The notes beneath the pieces were generated by a model. It was not told where the DNA came from. It did no database searches and was given only the letters and a program-made list of their open reading frames with translations. Position numbers and translations under genes: made by a program. Positions 1-8,417 of a stretch of 64,000 nucleotides of DNA are shown one piece after another. The first letter of the stretch is position 1; every line of letters begins with the position of its first letter. The stretch is taken from the NCBI GenBank assembly GCA_019116245.1, contig DXCC01000006.1, positions 1 to 64,000 on the forward strand. Direction: 5' to 3'. Source of the stretch: Candidatus Tidjanibacter faecipullorum. GTDB taxonomy: Bacteria; Bacteroidota; Bacteroidia; Bacteroidales; Rikenellaceae.

Positions 1-1
1 G

Positions 2-823
2 CTTGAGCCCGACAAACCCGCCCTGCCGCCCCTGACGCGCGGTGCGGAGTCCGCTCCGGTCGGCGGGCAACCCACCGGCAGTCAGCCGCAGCCCGCCGCT
101 GTGCGGCAGTCGGCGCCCTCGCCGGTCCGTCCGGAACCCGCACCCGCTGCTGCCCCGGTCCGGCAACAGCCCCCTGCACAGACACAACCCGTACAACAGC
201 CGGAGGCGGCTTCCCGTCCGGCGCCTGCCGCCCATTCTGCGGCGGCAACCGCTCCGCAACCGGCTGCGGCCGCCGTACCACCGGCCGCTGATGCGACGAC
301 GGGTGCAACAGTGCGCAGTTCGTTTCCCGCGTCGGCCCGTCCGGCTGCGTCTCCGTCGGGACGTTCGGTCTCGGGAGTGTCGATCAACAGCATCCTGAAG
401 GGCGGCCGTCACGGCGGCGCGTCCGAAGAGCCGGGCGCTCCCGTCCGTCCGAAGGTTGCCGCGGTGGATCCCGACAGCGAGCGGAAACTGACGGCGGCAA
501 AGGCGGCCTTTCTGGAGGAACTGGGCCGTACCCGCCCGCGGCTGGCCACGGCCTTTGCCCACATGACCGTCTCGGGAAACCGGATCGGCGTGACCGTATC
601 GACCGAACTGCTTCGCGACGACATCGTGCAGCGGCAGAAGGAGTTGGGGGCCCGGCTGCGTGAATTGGCCGGGTTGAATGGCGGTGTGGAGTTCGACATC
701 GAGGTGCGGGAGGATCACAGTGCCGTGCGCCCCATCAAGCCGGAGGACAAGCTGGCCCACCTGCGCAACAAGAATGCCCAGCTCGATCTGCTGCGGCGGG
801 AACTCGATCTGGAGATGGAGTAG
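2..823 (+). CDS. dnaX: DNA polymerase III subunit gamma/tau, C-terminal part (5' end outside window)
   Basis: The reading frame is open from the first bases of the window, so only the last 273 residues are seen. They form a long Pro/Ala/Gln-rich linker (roughly the first 120 residues) followed by a compact charged domain ending in RRELDLEME. A Pro-rich linker plus a C-terminal domain with a conserved KPEDKL..LRNKN stretch is what Bacteroidota DnaX proteins have after the AAA+ clamp-loader core. The AAA+ core and zinc module would lie upstream and cannot be checked. The role is clamp loading and polymerase coupling at the replication fork. A strong palindromic terminator follows at 875-907. 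The assignment rests on the tail alone. Confidence 0.75.
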   Translation, partial: LEPDKPALPPLTRGAESAPVGGQPTGSQPQPAAVRQSAPSPVRPEPAPAAAPVRQQPPAQTQPVQQPEAASRPAPAAHSAAATAPQPAAAAVPPAADATTGATVRSSFPASARPAASPSGRSVSGVSINSILKGGRHGGASEEPGAPVRPKVAAVDPDSERKLTAAKAAFLEELGRTRPRLATAFAHMTVSGNRIGVTVSTELLRDDIVQRQKELGARLRELAGLNGGVEFDIEVREDHSAVRPIKPEDKLAHLRNKNAQLDLLRRELDLEME

Positions 824-866
824 CCGGGAGGAGGGGCGTGCAAGCCCGATGCCCGATCGGGAAAAC

Positions 867-907
867 AATAAAAAGCGAGGGCGCGGATCCGTGATCCGCG
901 CCCTCGC
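867..907. terminator. Terminator between convergent dnaX and lipoprotein gene
   Basis: A perfect 15-bp stem (875-889 with 893-907) closes a 3-nt loop. The A-rich run at 867-874 becomes a T-run on the minus strand, so it best serves the lipoprotein gene on that strand, but the stem can also stop dnaX transcripts. Confidence 0.8.
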
Positions 908-928
908 TGTGCTCAGCCGGGGGGAAGA

Positions 929-1714
929 TTATTTCGTCATGCGGATGCCGACCTCCAGCGTCGAGAAGCCGTTCAGCATCGGGTCGATCAGCGGGAGAAT
1001 TACCTCCAGCATGGCTGCCGTGTCGGGATCGGCGCTTTGCAGATAGGGCAGCACTTCGTTCATGATCGGGCTGATGCAGGCCCAGGTATCGCTCAACAGG
1101 GCCTTGTCGGCATAGACGGTGAGCGTGGTGCCCGACAGCGTGTAGCGCAATTCGACGGTGAGCGTATTGGCCGCTTCGGAATAGACGGCAATGCCTTTCG
1201 TGAGGCTGGCGAGCATGGTGTGGATGCCTTCGGTGAGCGTGCCGGTGTTGTCCTGCTGGTTCAGCAGGGCGTCGATGACCGACAGGTCAACCAGCATCGA
1301 AAGCGTATTGCCCGAGGTCGTATAGACGATCATGTCGGCCGGAATGCCGCTTTCGGGAGCCGGGAAGACGGTGACGGGACCGTCGGCCGTCATGTTGCGG
1401 ATCTCCAGGGCGCCGTCCTTGAAGGTGATTTCGGCTTCGTTGTCCAGCAGCTGCTGGGAGGGGAGCATCGATTCGAGCAGACCGCTGATCTGACGGTAGG
1501 TCAGCTGCAGCGGCTCGCCGTTCATTTCGGTGTCGATGGCCATGGCATCGGGATCGATGGCGGCGGCTTTGGCGTAGAGCGGTGTGGTCGATACGGTGTA
1601 GGTGCCGTTCAGCGTCGAGGTCGACGGGGTGGAGGTGCGTTTCCCGCAACCGGTGACCAGCATGGCCGCAGCGACTACTGCGACGGAAAGTGCGCGGAAT
1701 AAACGTTTTTTCAT
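929..1714 (-). CDS. Putative lipoprotein of unknown function
   Basis: A 261-residue protein with a classical lipoprotein signal: MKKR, a hydrophobic stretch, and lipobox LVTGC with Cys23 as the acylation site. The mature part begins with a Ser/Thr-rich spacer and LNGTYTVSTTPLYAK, which has the look of the small lipocalin-like or DUF-type lipoproteins common in gut Bacteroidota, but I do not recognise a named family. The rest alternates strand-like and helical stretches without Cys residues. It should be anchored in the periplasm or outer membrane. It lies downstream of pcrA on the same strand but has its own -7-type motif at 1791-1798 and a strong terminator behind it, so it is probably monocistronic. 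Confidence 0.75.
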   Translation of the reverse strand: MKKRLFRALSVAVVAAAMLVTGCGKRTSTPSTSTLNGTYTVSTTPLYAKAAAIDPDAMAIDTEMNGEPLQLTYRQISGLLESMLPSQQLLDNEAEITFKDGALEIRNMTADGPVTVFPAPESGIPADMIVYTTSGNTLSMLVDLSVIDALLNQQDNTGTLTEGIHTMLASLTKGIAVYSEAANTLTVELRYTLSGTTLTVYADKALLSDTWACISPIMNEVLPYLQSADPDTAAMLEVILPLIDPMLNGFSTLEVGIRMTK

Positions 1715-1790
1715 GGTTTCCTATCGTTTTTAATGAAACATGTTCGCTCTGGACAGGCGGCCGCGGTTGATGCCGACCGGCCTGTAAAGA

Positions 1791-1798
1791 CAAAGATA
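1791..1798 (-). promoter_or_regulatory. Bacteroidota -7 element (TATCTTTG) for the lipoprotein gene
   Basis: TATCTTTG on the minus strand matches TAnnTTTG, about 77 bp upstream of the start at 1714. No clear -33 TTTG is seen. Confidence 0.5.
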
Positions 1799-1832
1799 GC
1801 GAAAGTTTTGTACGGATGGCGCGTCTGCCGCA

Positions 1833-4256
1833 TCAGCCGAGGATGCGCAGATGGGCGTATTTGCTGAGCAGACTTTTGCGTCCGGCCGTCGGGTCGTCGA
1901 ACTGGACGGTAACCTTCAGGTCGGCGGTCATCTCCTCGACGGCCTGTACGGTGCCCTGTCCGAATTTGGCGTGTGCCACCCGCATGCCGGGACGGAAGGT
2001 GCCGGAGGCCGGGGCGGCGGGACGGGGCGTCGGTGTTTCATCGTCGGCCCGTCGGCTGCCCATGCTGCGCAGGTTGCGGGGGTCGTTGGTCGTCACCCGC
2101 ACCACGGGCGTGGGGCGCGGCGTCGGCCGCGGGGTGTCGCCGGTGCGGGGGCCGCTGCGGGAGAACTCCGCCCGGCCGGCATATTCGGGCCGCTGGGCCT
2201 GCCGTCGGTCGTCGTAGCGGCGCTTGAGGGTTGCCACGGCGCTGTCGTCGGCATCCTCCGTGAAGTCGTCGGGCAGTTCGACGTAACGCTCGTCCATCTC
2301 GGTGATGAAGCGGCTGGGGTTGCAGAACTCCGTGTTGCCCCATTTGAACCGCTGGCGGGCAAAGGAGATGAAGGCCTTCTTGCGGGCCCGGGTGACGGCC
2401 ACGTAGAAGAGGCGGCGCTCCTCCTCCAGCTTGTCCTGCGAGGAGGCACTCATCAGGCTGGGGAAGAGGTTCTCCTCCACGCCCACGATGAAGACCGTGT
2501 CGAACTCCAGTCCCTTGGCCGAGTGGACGGTCATCAGCACCACCCGGTTCTTGGCATCCTCCTCTTCCTTGTCCATGTCGGACATTAGCGAAATGTTCTG
2601 GAGCCACTCCTCGACGGTCGGTTCGCCTGCCTGGGCATCCTCGGCATCGTCGTAGGCCAGCACGATGCGTTCCTCCTTGAAGTTCTGCATCGAGGTGAGC
2701 AGCTCGTTGATGTTCTCCAGCGCACTCTCCGATTCGGGCGAGGGGTTGAGGCGGTAGCTGCCGACGATGCCCGACCGTGTGGCCACCTCCAGGCCGAAGT
2801 CGTAGAGGGGCATCGAGGCGCGTTCCAGCGAAAGGGTGCGGATCAGCCCCGTGAATTCGGAGAGTTTGCGGGCCGCCGTCTTCAGTTCGGGAATCTCCTC
2901 CTCGCGGATGGTCTCCAGCACCTCCCACATGCTCACGCCGCGCTGCTGGGCGACGGCCACGAGGCGGTTGATCGTCACGGCGCCGATGCCGCGCGCCGGG
3001 GTGTTGATGATGCGGCGCAGCGCCTCGTTGTCGCGCGGATTGACGATCAGGCGGAAGTAGGCCACCAGATCCTTGATCTCCTTGCGGTCGTAGAAGGAGC
3101 GGCCGCTGAAGATGCGGTAGGGGATGTTGCGCTCGCGCAGGGCGTCCTCAATGGCGCGTGACTGCGAGTTGTTGCGGTAGAGGACGGCGATCTCGCTCCA
3201 CTGGCCGCCGTTTTCGCGTCCCTCCTGCCGGGCCAGATCGGCCACCATGGCCGCCTCCTCCCGGTCGGTGTAGGCTTTCAGCACCTTGATCTTGTCGCCC
3301 ACGGCATTCTCCGAGAAGACATGCTTGGGAATCTGGCGGTCGTTGCGTGCAATGATGCTGTTGGCGGCGTTCACGATATTCTGCGTGGAGCGGTAGTTCT
3401 GCTCCAGCTTGAAGACCTTGGCCGTCGGGAAATCGTTCTGGAAGCGGAGGATGTTCTCGATCTTCGCTCCGCGGAACGAGTAGATGCTCTGGGCGTCGTC
3501 GCCCACCACGCAGACGTTGGAGTGGGCCTGCGCCAGCCGACGCACGATGAGGTACTGGGCATAGTTGGTGTCCTGGTACTCGTCCACCAGAATGTAGCGG
3601 AACCGGTTCTGGTAGGTGGCCAGCGCGTCGGGAAAGTCGCGGAACAGGATGTTCGTGTAGATCAGCAGGTCGTCGAAGTCCATGGCGTTGTTGGCCTTGC
3701 AGCGGCGGGCGTACTCCTGGTAGATGGCACCGAATTCGGGACGCCGGCGCTGGCGGTCTTCGGCCGCGAAGGAGGTGTTGGCCGCGTAGGCTTCGGCCGT
3801 GACGAGGTTGTTCTTGGCCAGCGAGATGCGCGAGTGGATGTCGCGCGGCTTGTAGTCGTCCGTGCTGAGGTTGCGCTCCTTGATGATGGTCGTGAGGAGG
3901 CTTTCGCTGTTGGAGGTGTCGTAGATCGTGAAATTGGCGTCGAAGCCCAGCCGGGCGGCCTCCTGCCGCAGGATGCGGTAGAAGATCGAGTGGAACGTGC
4001 CCATCCAGATGTAGCGTGCCCGTCCGTCGGGGACGACCTGTTCGATACGTTCGCGCATCTCGCGGGCGGCCTTGTTGGTGAAGGTCAGGGCCAGGATGGA
4101 GCCCGGCGCGACGCCCTGTTCGATCATGTAGGCGATGCGGCTGGTCAGTACGCGGGTTTTGCCCGAACCGGCGCCCGCCACGATCAGCGACGGGGAGTCG
4201 TAGTTGAGCACGGCCTCGCGTTGGGCCGGGTTGAGCGTATCGATGAAATGGGACAT
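1833..4256 (-). CDS. pcrA: ATP-dependent 3'-5' DNA helicase, UvrD/PcrA family
   Basis: An 807-residue superfamily 1A helicase. Walker A GAGSGKT lies at residues 28-34, after the Q-motif region LNPAQREAV. Walker B/motif II reads LVDEYQDTN, and later motifs include QNYRSTQNI, LMTVHSAKGLEFD and VTRARKK. The C-terminal tail (MRVAHAKFGQGTV...) is the Tudor-like RNA-polymerase-binding module found at the end of PcrA/UvrD, preceded by a Pro/Arg-rich linker. Length is slightly above the usual 720-780 because of that linker. It acts in nucleotide-excision and transcription-coupled repair and in removing recombination intermediates. A TACCTTTG element 65-72 bp upstream suggests its own promoter. The choice between the names uvrD and pcrA is conventional. 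Confidence 0.95.
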   Translation of the reverse strand: MSHFIDTLNPAQREAVLNYDSPSLIVAGAGSGKTRVLTSRIAYMIEQGVAPGSILALTFTNKAAREMRERIEQVVPDGRARYIWMGTFHSIFYRILRQEAARLGFDANFTIYDTSNSESLLTTIIKERNLSTDDYKPRDIHSRISLAKNNLVTAEAYAANTSFAAEDRQRRRPEFGAIYQEYARRCKANNAMDFDDLLIYTNILFRDFPDALATYQNRFRYILVDEYQDTNYAQYLIVRRLAQAHSNVCVVGDDAQSIYSFRGAKIENILRFQNDFPTAKVFKLEQNYRSTQNIVNAANSIIARNDRQIPKHVFSENAVGDKIKVLKAYTDREEAAMVADLARQEGRENGGQWSEIAVLYRNNSQSRAIEDALRERNIPYRIFSGRSFYDRKEIKDLVAYFRLIVNPRDNEALRRIINTPARGIGAVTINRLVAVAQQRGVSMWEVLETIREEEIPELKTAARKLSEFTGLIRTLSLERASMPLYDFGLEVATRSGIVGSYRLNPSPESESALENINELLTSMQNFKEERIVLAYDDAEDAQAGEPTVEEWLQNISLMSDMDKEEEDAKNRVVLMTVHSAKGLEFDTVFIVGVEENLFPSLMSASSQDKLEEERRLFYVAVTRARKKAFISFARQRFKWGNTEFCNPSRFITEMDERYVELPDDFTEDADDSAVATLKRRYDDRRQAQRPEYAGRAEFSRSGPRTGDTPRPTPRPTPVVRVTTNDPRNLRSMGSRRADDETPTPRPAAPASGTFRPGMRVAHAKFGQGTVQAVEEMTADLKVTVQFDDPTAGRKSLLSKYAHLRILG

Positions 4257-4320
4257 GGTTGTTGCGGTCTTGCCTCGTCCGGCCGCGGTCGGTTATGCCG
4301 CCCCGCGCCGGACGAGGCTC

Positions 4321-4328
4321 CAAAGGTA
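4321..4328 (-). promoter_or_regulatory. Bacteroidota -7 element (TACCTTTG) for pcrA
   Basis: TACCTTTG on the minus strand, 65 bp upstream of the helicase start codon. No convincing -33 partner. Confidence 0.5.
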
Positions 4329-4435
4329 CGCAAAATAGCCGGACGGCGGAAGGGGGCGCGGCGGAAAGGCGGACCATTCCCCGCCCGCGGCGGGGCAAAC
4401 CTGCAGCCGGGCAGACAGAACATGTGATTTTATAC

Positions 4436-4443
4436 TAATTTTG
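4436..4443 (+). promoter_or_regulatory. Bacteroidota -7 element (TAATTTTG) for the moxR-bat operon
   Basis: TAATTTTG fits TAnnTTTG and sits about 105 bp upstream of the moxR ATG, in an AT-rich patch within otherwise GC-rich DNA. Confidence 0.5.
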
Positions 4444-4547
4444 CGGACGATCCGTTAATGTTTCCGCGAGCGGCCCGCGGGGCGGTTGCCCGTCGGCCGC
4501 GCGATCACCCGGAATTATTCGGAACCAACAATATATCACATTCCGCA

Positions 4548-5546
4548 ATGAACGAAGTAGTAAACATCAACGAACTGAACGAGCGCATCGAACGCGAGAG
4601 TCTCTTCGTCGATACCCTTACCCGCGAGGTGGGCAAGGTGATCGTCGGCCAGAAACACCTGATCGACACGTTGCTCATCGGACTGCTTTCCAACGGCCAC
4701 ATCCTGCTGGAGGGCGTGCCCGGTCTGGCCAAGACGTTGGCCATCACGACCCTCGCCAAGGCGGTCGATGCCCGTTTCAGCCGCATACAGTTCACGCCGG
4801 ACCTGTTGCCTGCCGACATCGTCGGTACGCTCATCTACTCGCAGAAGCAGGAGGAGTTCTACGTGAAGAAGGGCCCCATTTTCGCCAACTTCGTCCTGGC
4901 CGACGAGATCAACCGTTCGCCCGCCAAGGTGCAGAGCGCCCTGCTGGAGGCCATGCAGGAGCGGCAGGTGACCATCGGCGACGAGACCTATCCGCTGCCG
5001 CAGCCGTTCCTCGTGCTGGCTACGCAGAACCCCCTCGAGCAGGAGGGTACCTATCCGCTCCCCGAGGCGCAGGTGGACCGTTTCATGCTCAAGGCGCGCA
5101 TCTCCTATCCCAAGAAACAGGAGGAGCGCGACATCATCCGCATGAATCTCCAGCCCGGCGGCAATCCCGAACCGGCGCGCGTCATCACGCCCGAGGACAT
5201 CGTCAAAGCCCGCGAAGTGGTGTCGGACGTCTATATGGACGAGAAGATCGAACAGTACATCATCGACATCATCTTTGCCACGCGCGAGCCGCTGGAGTAC
5301 AAACTCAAGCAGATCGCCCCGATGATCGCCTACGGCGGTTCGCCCCGTGCCAGCATTTCGCTGGCCAAGGCGGCCAAGAGCTATGCCTTCATCCGGCGCC
5401 GGGGGTATGTGATCCCGGAGGATGTGCGCGCCGTCTGCCACGACGTGCTGCGCCACCGTATCGGACTTACCTACGAGGCCGAGGCCGAAAACGTGACCAC
5501 GGAAGAGATCATTACCGATATTCTGAACGCCGTCGAGGTGCCGTAA
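4548..5546 (+). CDS. moxR: MoxR-family AAA+ ATPase
   Basis: A 332-residue AAA+ protein with Walker A GVPGLAKT (56-63), Walker B VLADE (116-120) followed by INRSPAK, and sensor-1 region ATQNPLEQEGTYPLPEAQ, all diagnostic of the MoxR subfamily. MoxR ATPases act as chaperones that insert cofactors into or remodel partner proteins, normally with VWA-domain proteins. The start at 4548 (MNEVVNINEL) is preferred over an in-frame ATG at 4458, because the extra 30 residues are Arg/Pro-rich and not family-like. It heads a tight same-strand run with DUF58, a beta-domain protein, a TPR protein and two VWA proteins. Confidence 0.93.
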   Translation: MNEVVNINELNERIERESLFVDTLTREVGKVIVGQKHLIDTLLIGLLSNGHILLEGVPGLAKTLAITTLAKAVDARFSRIQFTPDLLPADIVGTLIYSQKQEEFYVKKGPIFANFVLADEINRSPAKVQSALLEAMQERQVTIGDETYPLPQPFLVLATQNPLEQEGTYPLPEAQVDRFMLKARISYPKKQEERDIIRMNLQPGGNPEPARVITPEDIVKAREVVSDVYMDEKIEQYIIDIIFATREPLEYKLKQIAPMIAYGGSPRASISLAKAAKSYAFIRRRGYVIPEDVRAVCHDVLRHRIGLTYEAEAENVTTEEIITDILNAVEVP

Positions 5547-5585
5547 CAACGGGTGCCTGACCGGCCAACGAAACAGAGCGACGTC

Positions 5586-6470
5586 ATGGAAAACGGAAGC
5601 AGCGACATACTCCGCCAGGTCCGCAAGATCGAGATCAAGACGCGCGGACTGAGCAACGACATCTTTGCGGGGCACTACCACAGCGCCTTCAAGGGGCGCG
5701 GCATGGCCTTCAGCGAGGTGCGCGAGTACCGCATCGGCGACGACGTGCGCGACATCGACTGGAACGTCACGGCGCGCAGCCGCAATCCCCACATCAAGGT
5801 CTACGAGGAGGAGCGCGAACTGACGATGATGCTGCTGGTGGATGTCAGCGGTTCGCGGATGTTCGGTACGGCCGAGAAGATCAAGAAGAACATCATCACC
5901 GAGATCGCGGCCGTGCTCGCCTTTTCGGCCGCGGAGAACAACGACAAGGTGGGCTGCATCTTCTTCAGCGACCGGATCGAGAAGTTCATCCCCCCGAAGA
6001 AGGGGCGTTCGCACATCCTGATGATTATCCGCGAACTGATCGAATTTCAGCCCGCGGGGCGCGGAACGGCCCTTTCGGAGCCGTTGCGCTACCTGACCAA
6101 TGCGATCAAGAAGCGCTGTACGGCTTTCCTGCTCTCGGACTTCATGGTGCCGGAGGAGGACCGCAAGCGGTTCGAGGATTCGCTCAAGATTGCCTCGGGC
6201 AAACACGACGTGGTGGGCATCCGCGTCTATGACCGGCGTGACGCCGAACTGCCCGACGTGGGCATCGTCGAGGTGGAGGATGCCGAGACGGGGCGCAAGC
6301 TGTGGATCGACACTTCGCTCCGCGCGGTGCGCGAACGGTACGGCGCGGCGTGGCGCGAGGGGGAGCGTTTCGTCGATACGGCGCTCAACCGCGGCCGTGT
6401 CGATCACGTCTCGGTGACCACGGACGAAGATTATGTGAAGGCCCTCATCAAACTTTTCAAACGCAGATGA
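5586..6470 (+). CDS. DUF58 domain protein of the bat operon
   Basis: A 294-residue protein with the DUF58 core: residues around FSEVREYRIGDDVRDIDW and RSRNPHIKVYEEERE, followed by a degenerate VWA fold whose DVSGS gives the DxSxS metal-site signature. DUF58 proteins are constant partners of MoxR ATPases and VWA proteins. The biochemical role is not settled, though effects on stress resistance and envelope integrity are reported for such operons. I chose ATG 5586 (MENGSSDIL) over GTG 5553. Its stop overlaps the start of the next gene (ATG 6467, TGA 6468-6470), which implies translational coupling. No signal peptide or membrane segment is seen, so it is probably cytoplasmic. Confidence 0.9.
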   Translation: MENGSSDILRQVRKIEIKTRGLSNDIFAGHYHSAFKGRGMAFSEVREYRIGDDVRDIDWNVTARSRNPHIKVYEEERELTMMLLVDVSGSRMFGTAEKIKKNIITEIAAVLAFSAAENNDKVGCIFFSDRIEKFIPPKKGRSHILMIIRELIEFQPAGRGTALSEPLRYLTNAIKKRCTAFLLSDFMVPEEDRKRFEDSLKIASGKHDVVGIRVYDRRDAELPDVGIVEVEDAETGRKLWIDTSLRAVRERYGAAWREGERFVDTALNRGRVDHVSVTTDEDYVKALIKLFKRR

Positions 6471-7459
6471 TGAAACGAATAGCCGTGCTGATGGTTCTGC
6501 TGGGCGTGTGGTCGGCGGAGATGCGGGCGGAGGTCCCGCAGGTCGAGGCGTCGATCCGTCCCGACTCGGTGCTGATCGGCGACCGCTTCACACTGGAGGT
6601 GGAGGTGCGGAAGGACATGATGCAGGTGGTCGGATGGCCCGCCTTCGAAGCGGGGCGGATGAACGACCGGATCGAGATCCTCTCCGAATCGCCCGTCGAT
6701 ACGGTGGCCGCCGACGGCCGGCAGCAGAGGCTGCGCAAACGGTACGAACTGACCTCGTTCGAGGCGGGAGCCTACGACCTGGGCCGGTTCCCCGTACTCT
6801 ATACGGACAAGAACATCGTCGATACGCTCTATTCGCCCGAGCCGCTGCGGATCGTGGTATCCACCCTGCCGGTCGATACGCAGCAGAGCACCGTGTACGA
6901 CATCAAGGCGCCGGAGCAGACCCCTTTGCTGGTCAGTGAGTTCGGCGGCTATGTGGTGCGGGTGGTGTTGATCGGTCTGCTGGTGGCCGCACTGGTCATT
7001 CTCGGGGTGAGGTGGTGGCGCCGCCGGCGTACGGCCGCTTCCGAGCCGGAGGGACGAAAGGTGCCGGCCGTGCCGCCCCACGAGCGGGCCATTCAGGATC
7101 TGGAGACGCTCCACAATCAGAAGTTGTGGCAGAGCGGCAAGGTGAAATCATACTACACGCGGCTGACCGACATTGTGCGCACCTATCTGGAGGGACGCTA
7201 CGGCATCCGTGCGCTGGAGCAGACCACCGACGAGATCATGCGGGAACTCCGCACGGCCGATCTGGCGGACCGCAGCCGGAACGAATTGCGCGATCTGCTG
7301 CGCACGGCCGATCTGGTGAAGTTTGCGAAACACCAGCCTGCCGCCGAGGAGAACGAAGTTTTCTACTATACGGCCTACTATTTTGTGGAGAATACCAAGC
7401 AGGCGCCTGAAGCGGAAGAGGCCGGCAAAACGGACGGAGGGGAAAATGAGCAGAAGTAG
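6467..7459 (+). CDS. Membrane-anchored beta-domain protein of the bat operon (BatD-like)
   Basis: A 330-residue protein with an N-terminal signal peptide (MMKRIAVLMVLLGVW...), a periplasmic beta-rich domain (about 22-155), one strong transmembrane helix (about 161-181) followed by RRRR, and a cytoplasmic helical tail. The layout resembles a shortened BatD ('oxygen tolerance') protein, but it is far smaller than the roughly 600-residue Bacteroides BatD and I cannot prove homology. Its start overlaps the DUF58 stop (ATGATG at 6467-6472, either ATG usable) and its 3' end overlaps the TPR gene by 14 nt. It probably ties the MoxR/DUF58/VWA machinery to the periplasm. Confidence 0.7.
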   Translation: MMKRIAVLMVLLGVWSAEMRAEVPQVEASIRPDSVLIGDRFTLEVEVRKDMMQVVGWPAFEAGRMNDRIEILSESPVDTVAADGRQQRLRKRYELTSFEAGAYDLGRFPVLYTDKNIVDTLYSPEPLRIVVSTLPVDTQQSTVYDIKAPEQTPLLVSEFGGYVVRVVLIGLLVAALVILGVRWWRRRRTAASEPEGRKVPAVPPHERAIQDLETLHNQKLWQSGKVKSYYTRLTDIVRTYLEGRYGIRALEQTTDEIMRELRTADLADRSRNELRDLLRTADLVKFAKHQPAAEENEVFYYTAYYFVENTKQAPEAEEAGKTDGGENEQK

Positions 7460-8357
7460 TGTGAGGTTCGGCCTGCTCCTGATGGTGGCCGTGCTGCTGC
7501 AGTGCGGCGAGGTGTTTGCGCAGGCGCATCCGGAACGGCGTTTCATCCGTTCCGGCAACAAGGGGTACGAGCGGCAGGATTACGGCGCCGCCGAGGAGCG
7601 CTACCGGACGGCGCTGGAGCGTGAGCCGAACTCCTACGAGGCGGCCTTCAACCTGTCCGACGCCCTGTATCGTCAGCAGAAGTACGACGAGGCGGCCCAG
7701 ATGCTGGGCAAGCTGTCCGAACGGGGTGACCTGACGGCGGCGCAGCGGGCCAAGGTGATGCACAATCTGGGCAATATCCGTTTCGCGCAGCAACAGCTGC
7801 AGGAGGCGGCCGACTGCTACAAGGAGTCGTTGCGCGCCCGGCCGGACGATTTGGAGACGAAATACAATCTGGCCTATGTCCAGCAGCTGTTGAAGGATCA
7901 GCAGCAGAACCAGGACCAGAACCAGCAGAATCAGAATCAAGATCAGAATCAAAACCGGAACCAGCAGGGGCAGAACGGTCAGAACGATCAGAATCAGAAC
8001 GGTCAAAATCAAAACGACCGGGACAATCAGAACAATCAGAACGGGCAGAATCCGAATGACCGGCAGCAGGGCCGGAATGACCGCAATCCGGAACAGAACG
8101 GTCAGCAGGATTCCGATGACAACGGGCAGGGCGATCAGAACCGGGATGACCGGCAGAATCCCGACCGGCAGCCGGGGGATGGCGACCGGAATTCCGGTGA
8201 CCGCGACCGGCAGCCCTCCGGCAACGGCGGCGGACAGATCAGCCGGGAGGATGCCGAGAACATTCTCGATGCCCTGCAGCAGCAGGAGGACAAGACCCGC
8301 GAGAAGGTGAATGCCCAGCGGGCCGTGTCGGTCGGCGCTTCGGGCAAGAACTGGTAG
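7446..8357 (+). CDS. TPR protein with Q/N/D-rich tail (BatC-like)
   Basis: A 303-residue protein. Residues 1-25 form a signal peptide ending near VFA-QAH. Residues 36-150 hold about three TPR units (for example GNKGYERQDYGAAEERY, NLGNIRFAQQQLQEAADCY). Residues 151-265 are almost entirely Gln, Asn, Asp, Gly and Arg. The C-terminal 38 residues (starting ISREDAENILDALQQQE) are ordered and match the kind of tail seen in BatC proteins. TPRs mediate protein contacts, so this is probably a periplasmic adaptor for the neighbouring VWA proteins. ATG 7446 lies inside the previous gene, and upstream in-frame codons encode only overlap. The gene precedes batA here, whereas Bacteroides batC follows batB. 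Confidence 0.8.
   Translation: MSRSSVRFGLLLMVAVLLQCGEVFAQAHPERRFIRSGNKGYERQDYGAAEERYRTALEREPNSYEAAFNLSDALYRQQKYDEAAQMLGKLSERGDLTAAQRAKVMHNLGNIRFAQQQLQEAADCYKESLRARPDDLETKYNLAYVQQLLKDQQQNQDQNQQNQNQDQNQNRNQQGQNGQNDQNQNGQNQNDRDNQNNQNGQNPNDRQQGRNDRNPEQNGQQDSDDNGQGDQNRDDRQNPDRQPGDGDRNSGDRDRQPSGNGGGQISREDAENILDALQQQEDKTREKVNAQRAVSVGASGKNW
7896..8240 (+). repeat. Low-complexity CAG/AAT/GAC-type coding repeat (Q/N/D-rich tail)
   Basis: About 345 bp inside the BatC-like gene consist of degenerate short units such as cagaac, cagaat, gatcag and ggtcag, encoding QN, QD, NQ and DR dipeptides. Imperfect direct repeats are visible by eye. Confidence 0.85.
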
Positions 8358-8417
8358 CGGCCGGCGGCACCTGGACCGTGCGGTTCGGGGCGGAGAGCGA
8401 AACGAGAAAGAACAGAT

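Noticed and set aside
7896-8240. Possible CRISPR-like repeat array
   Set aside because: Units are degenerate, have no regular spacers and are in frame within a protein gene.
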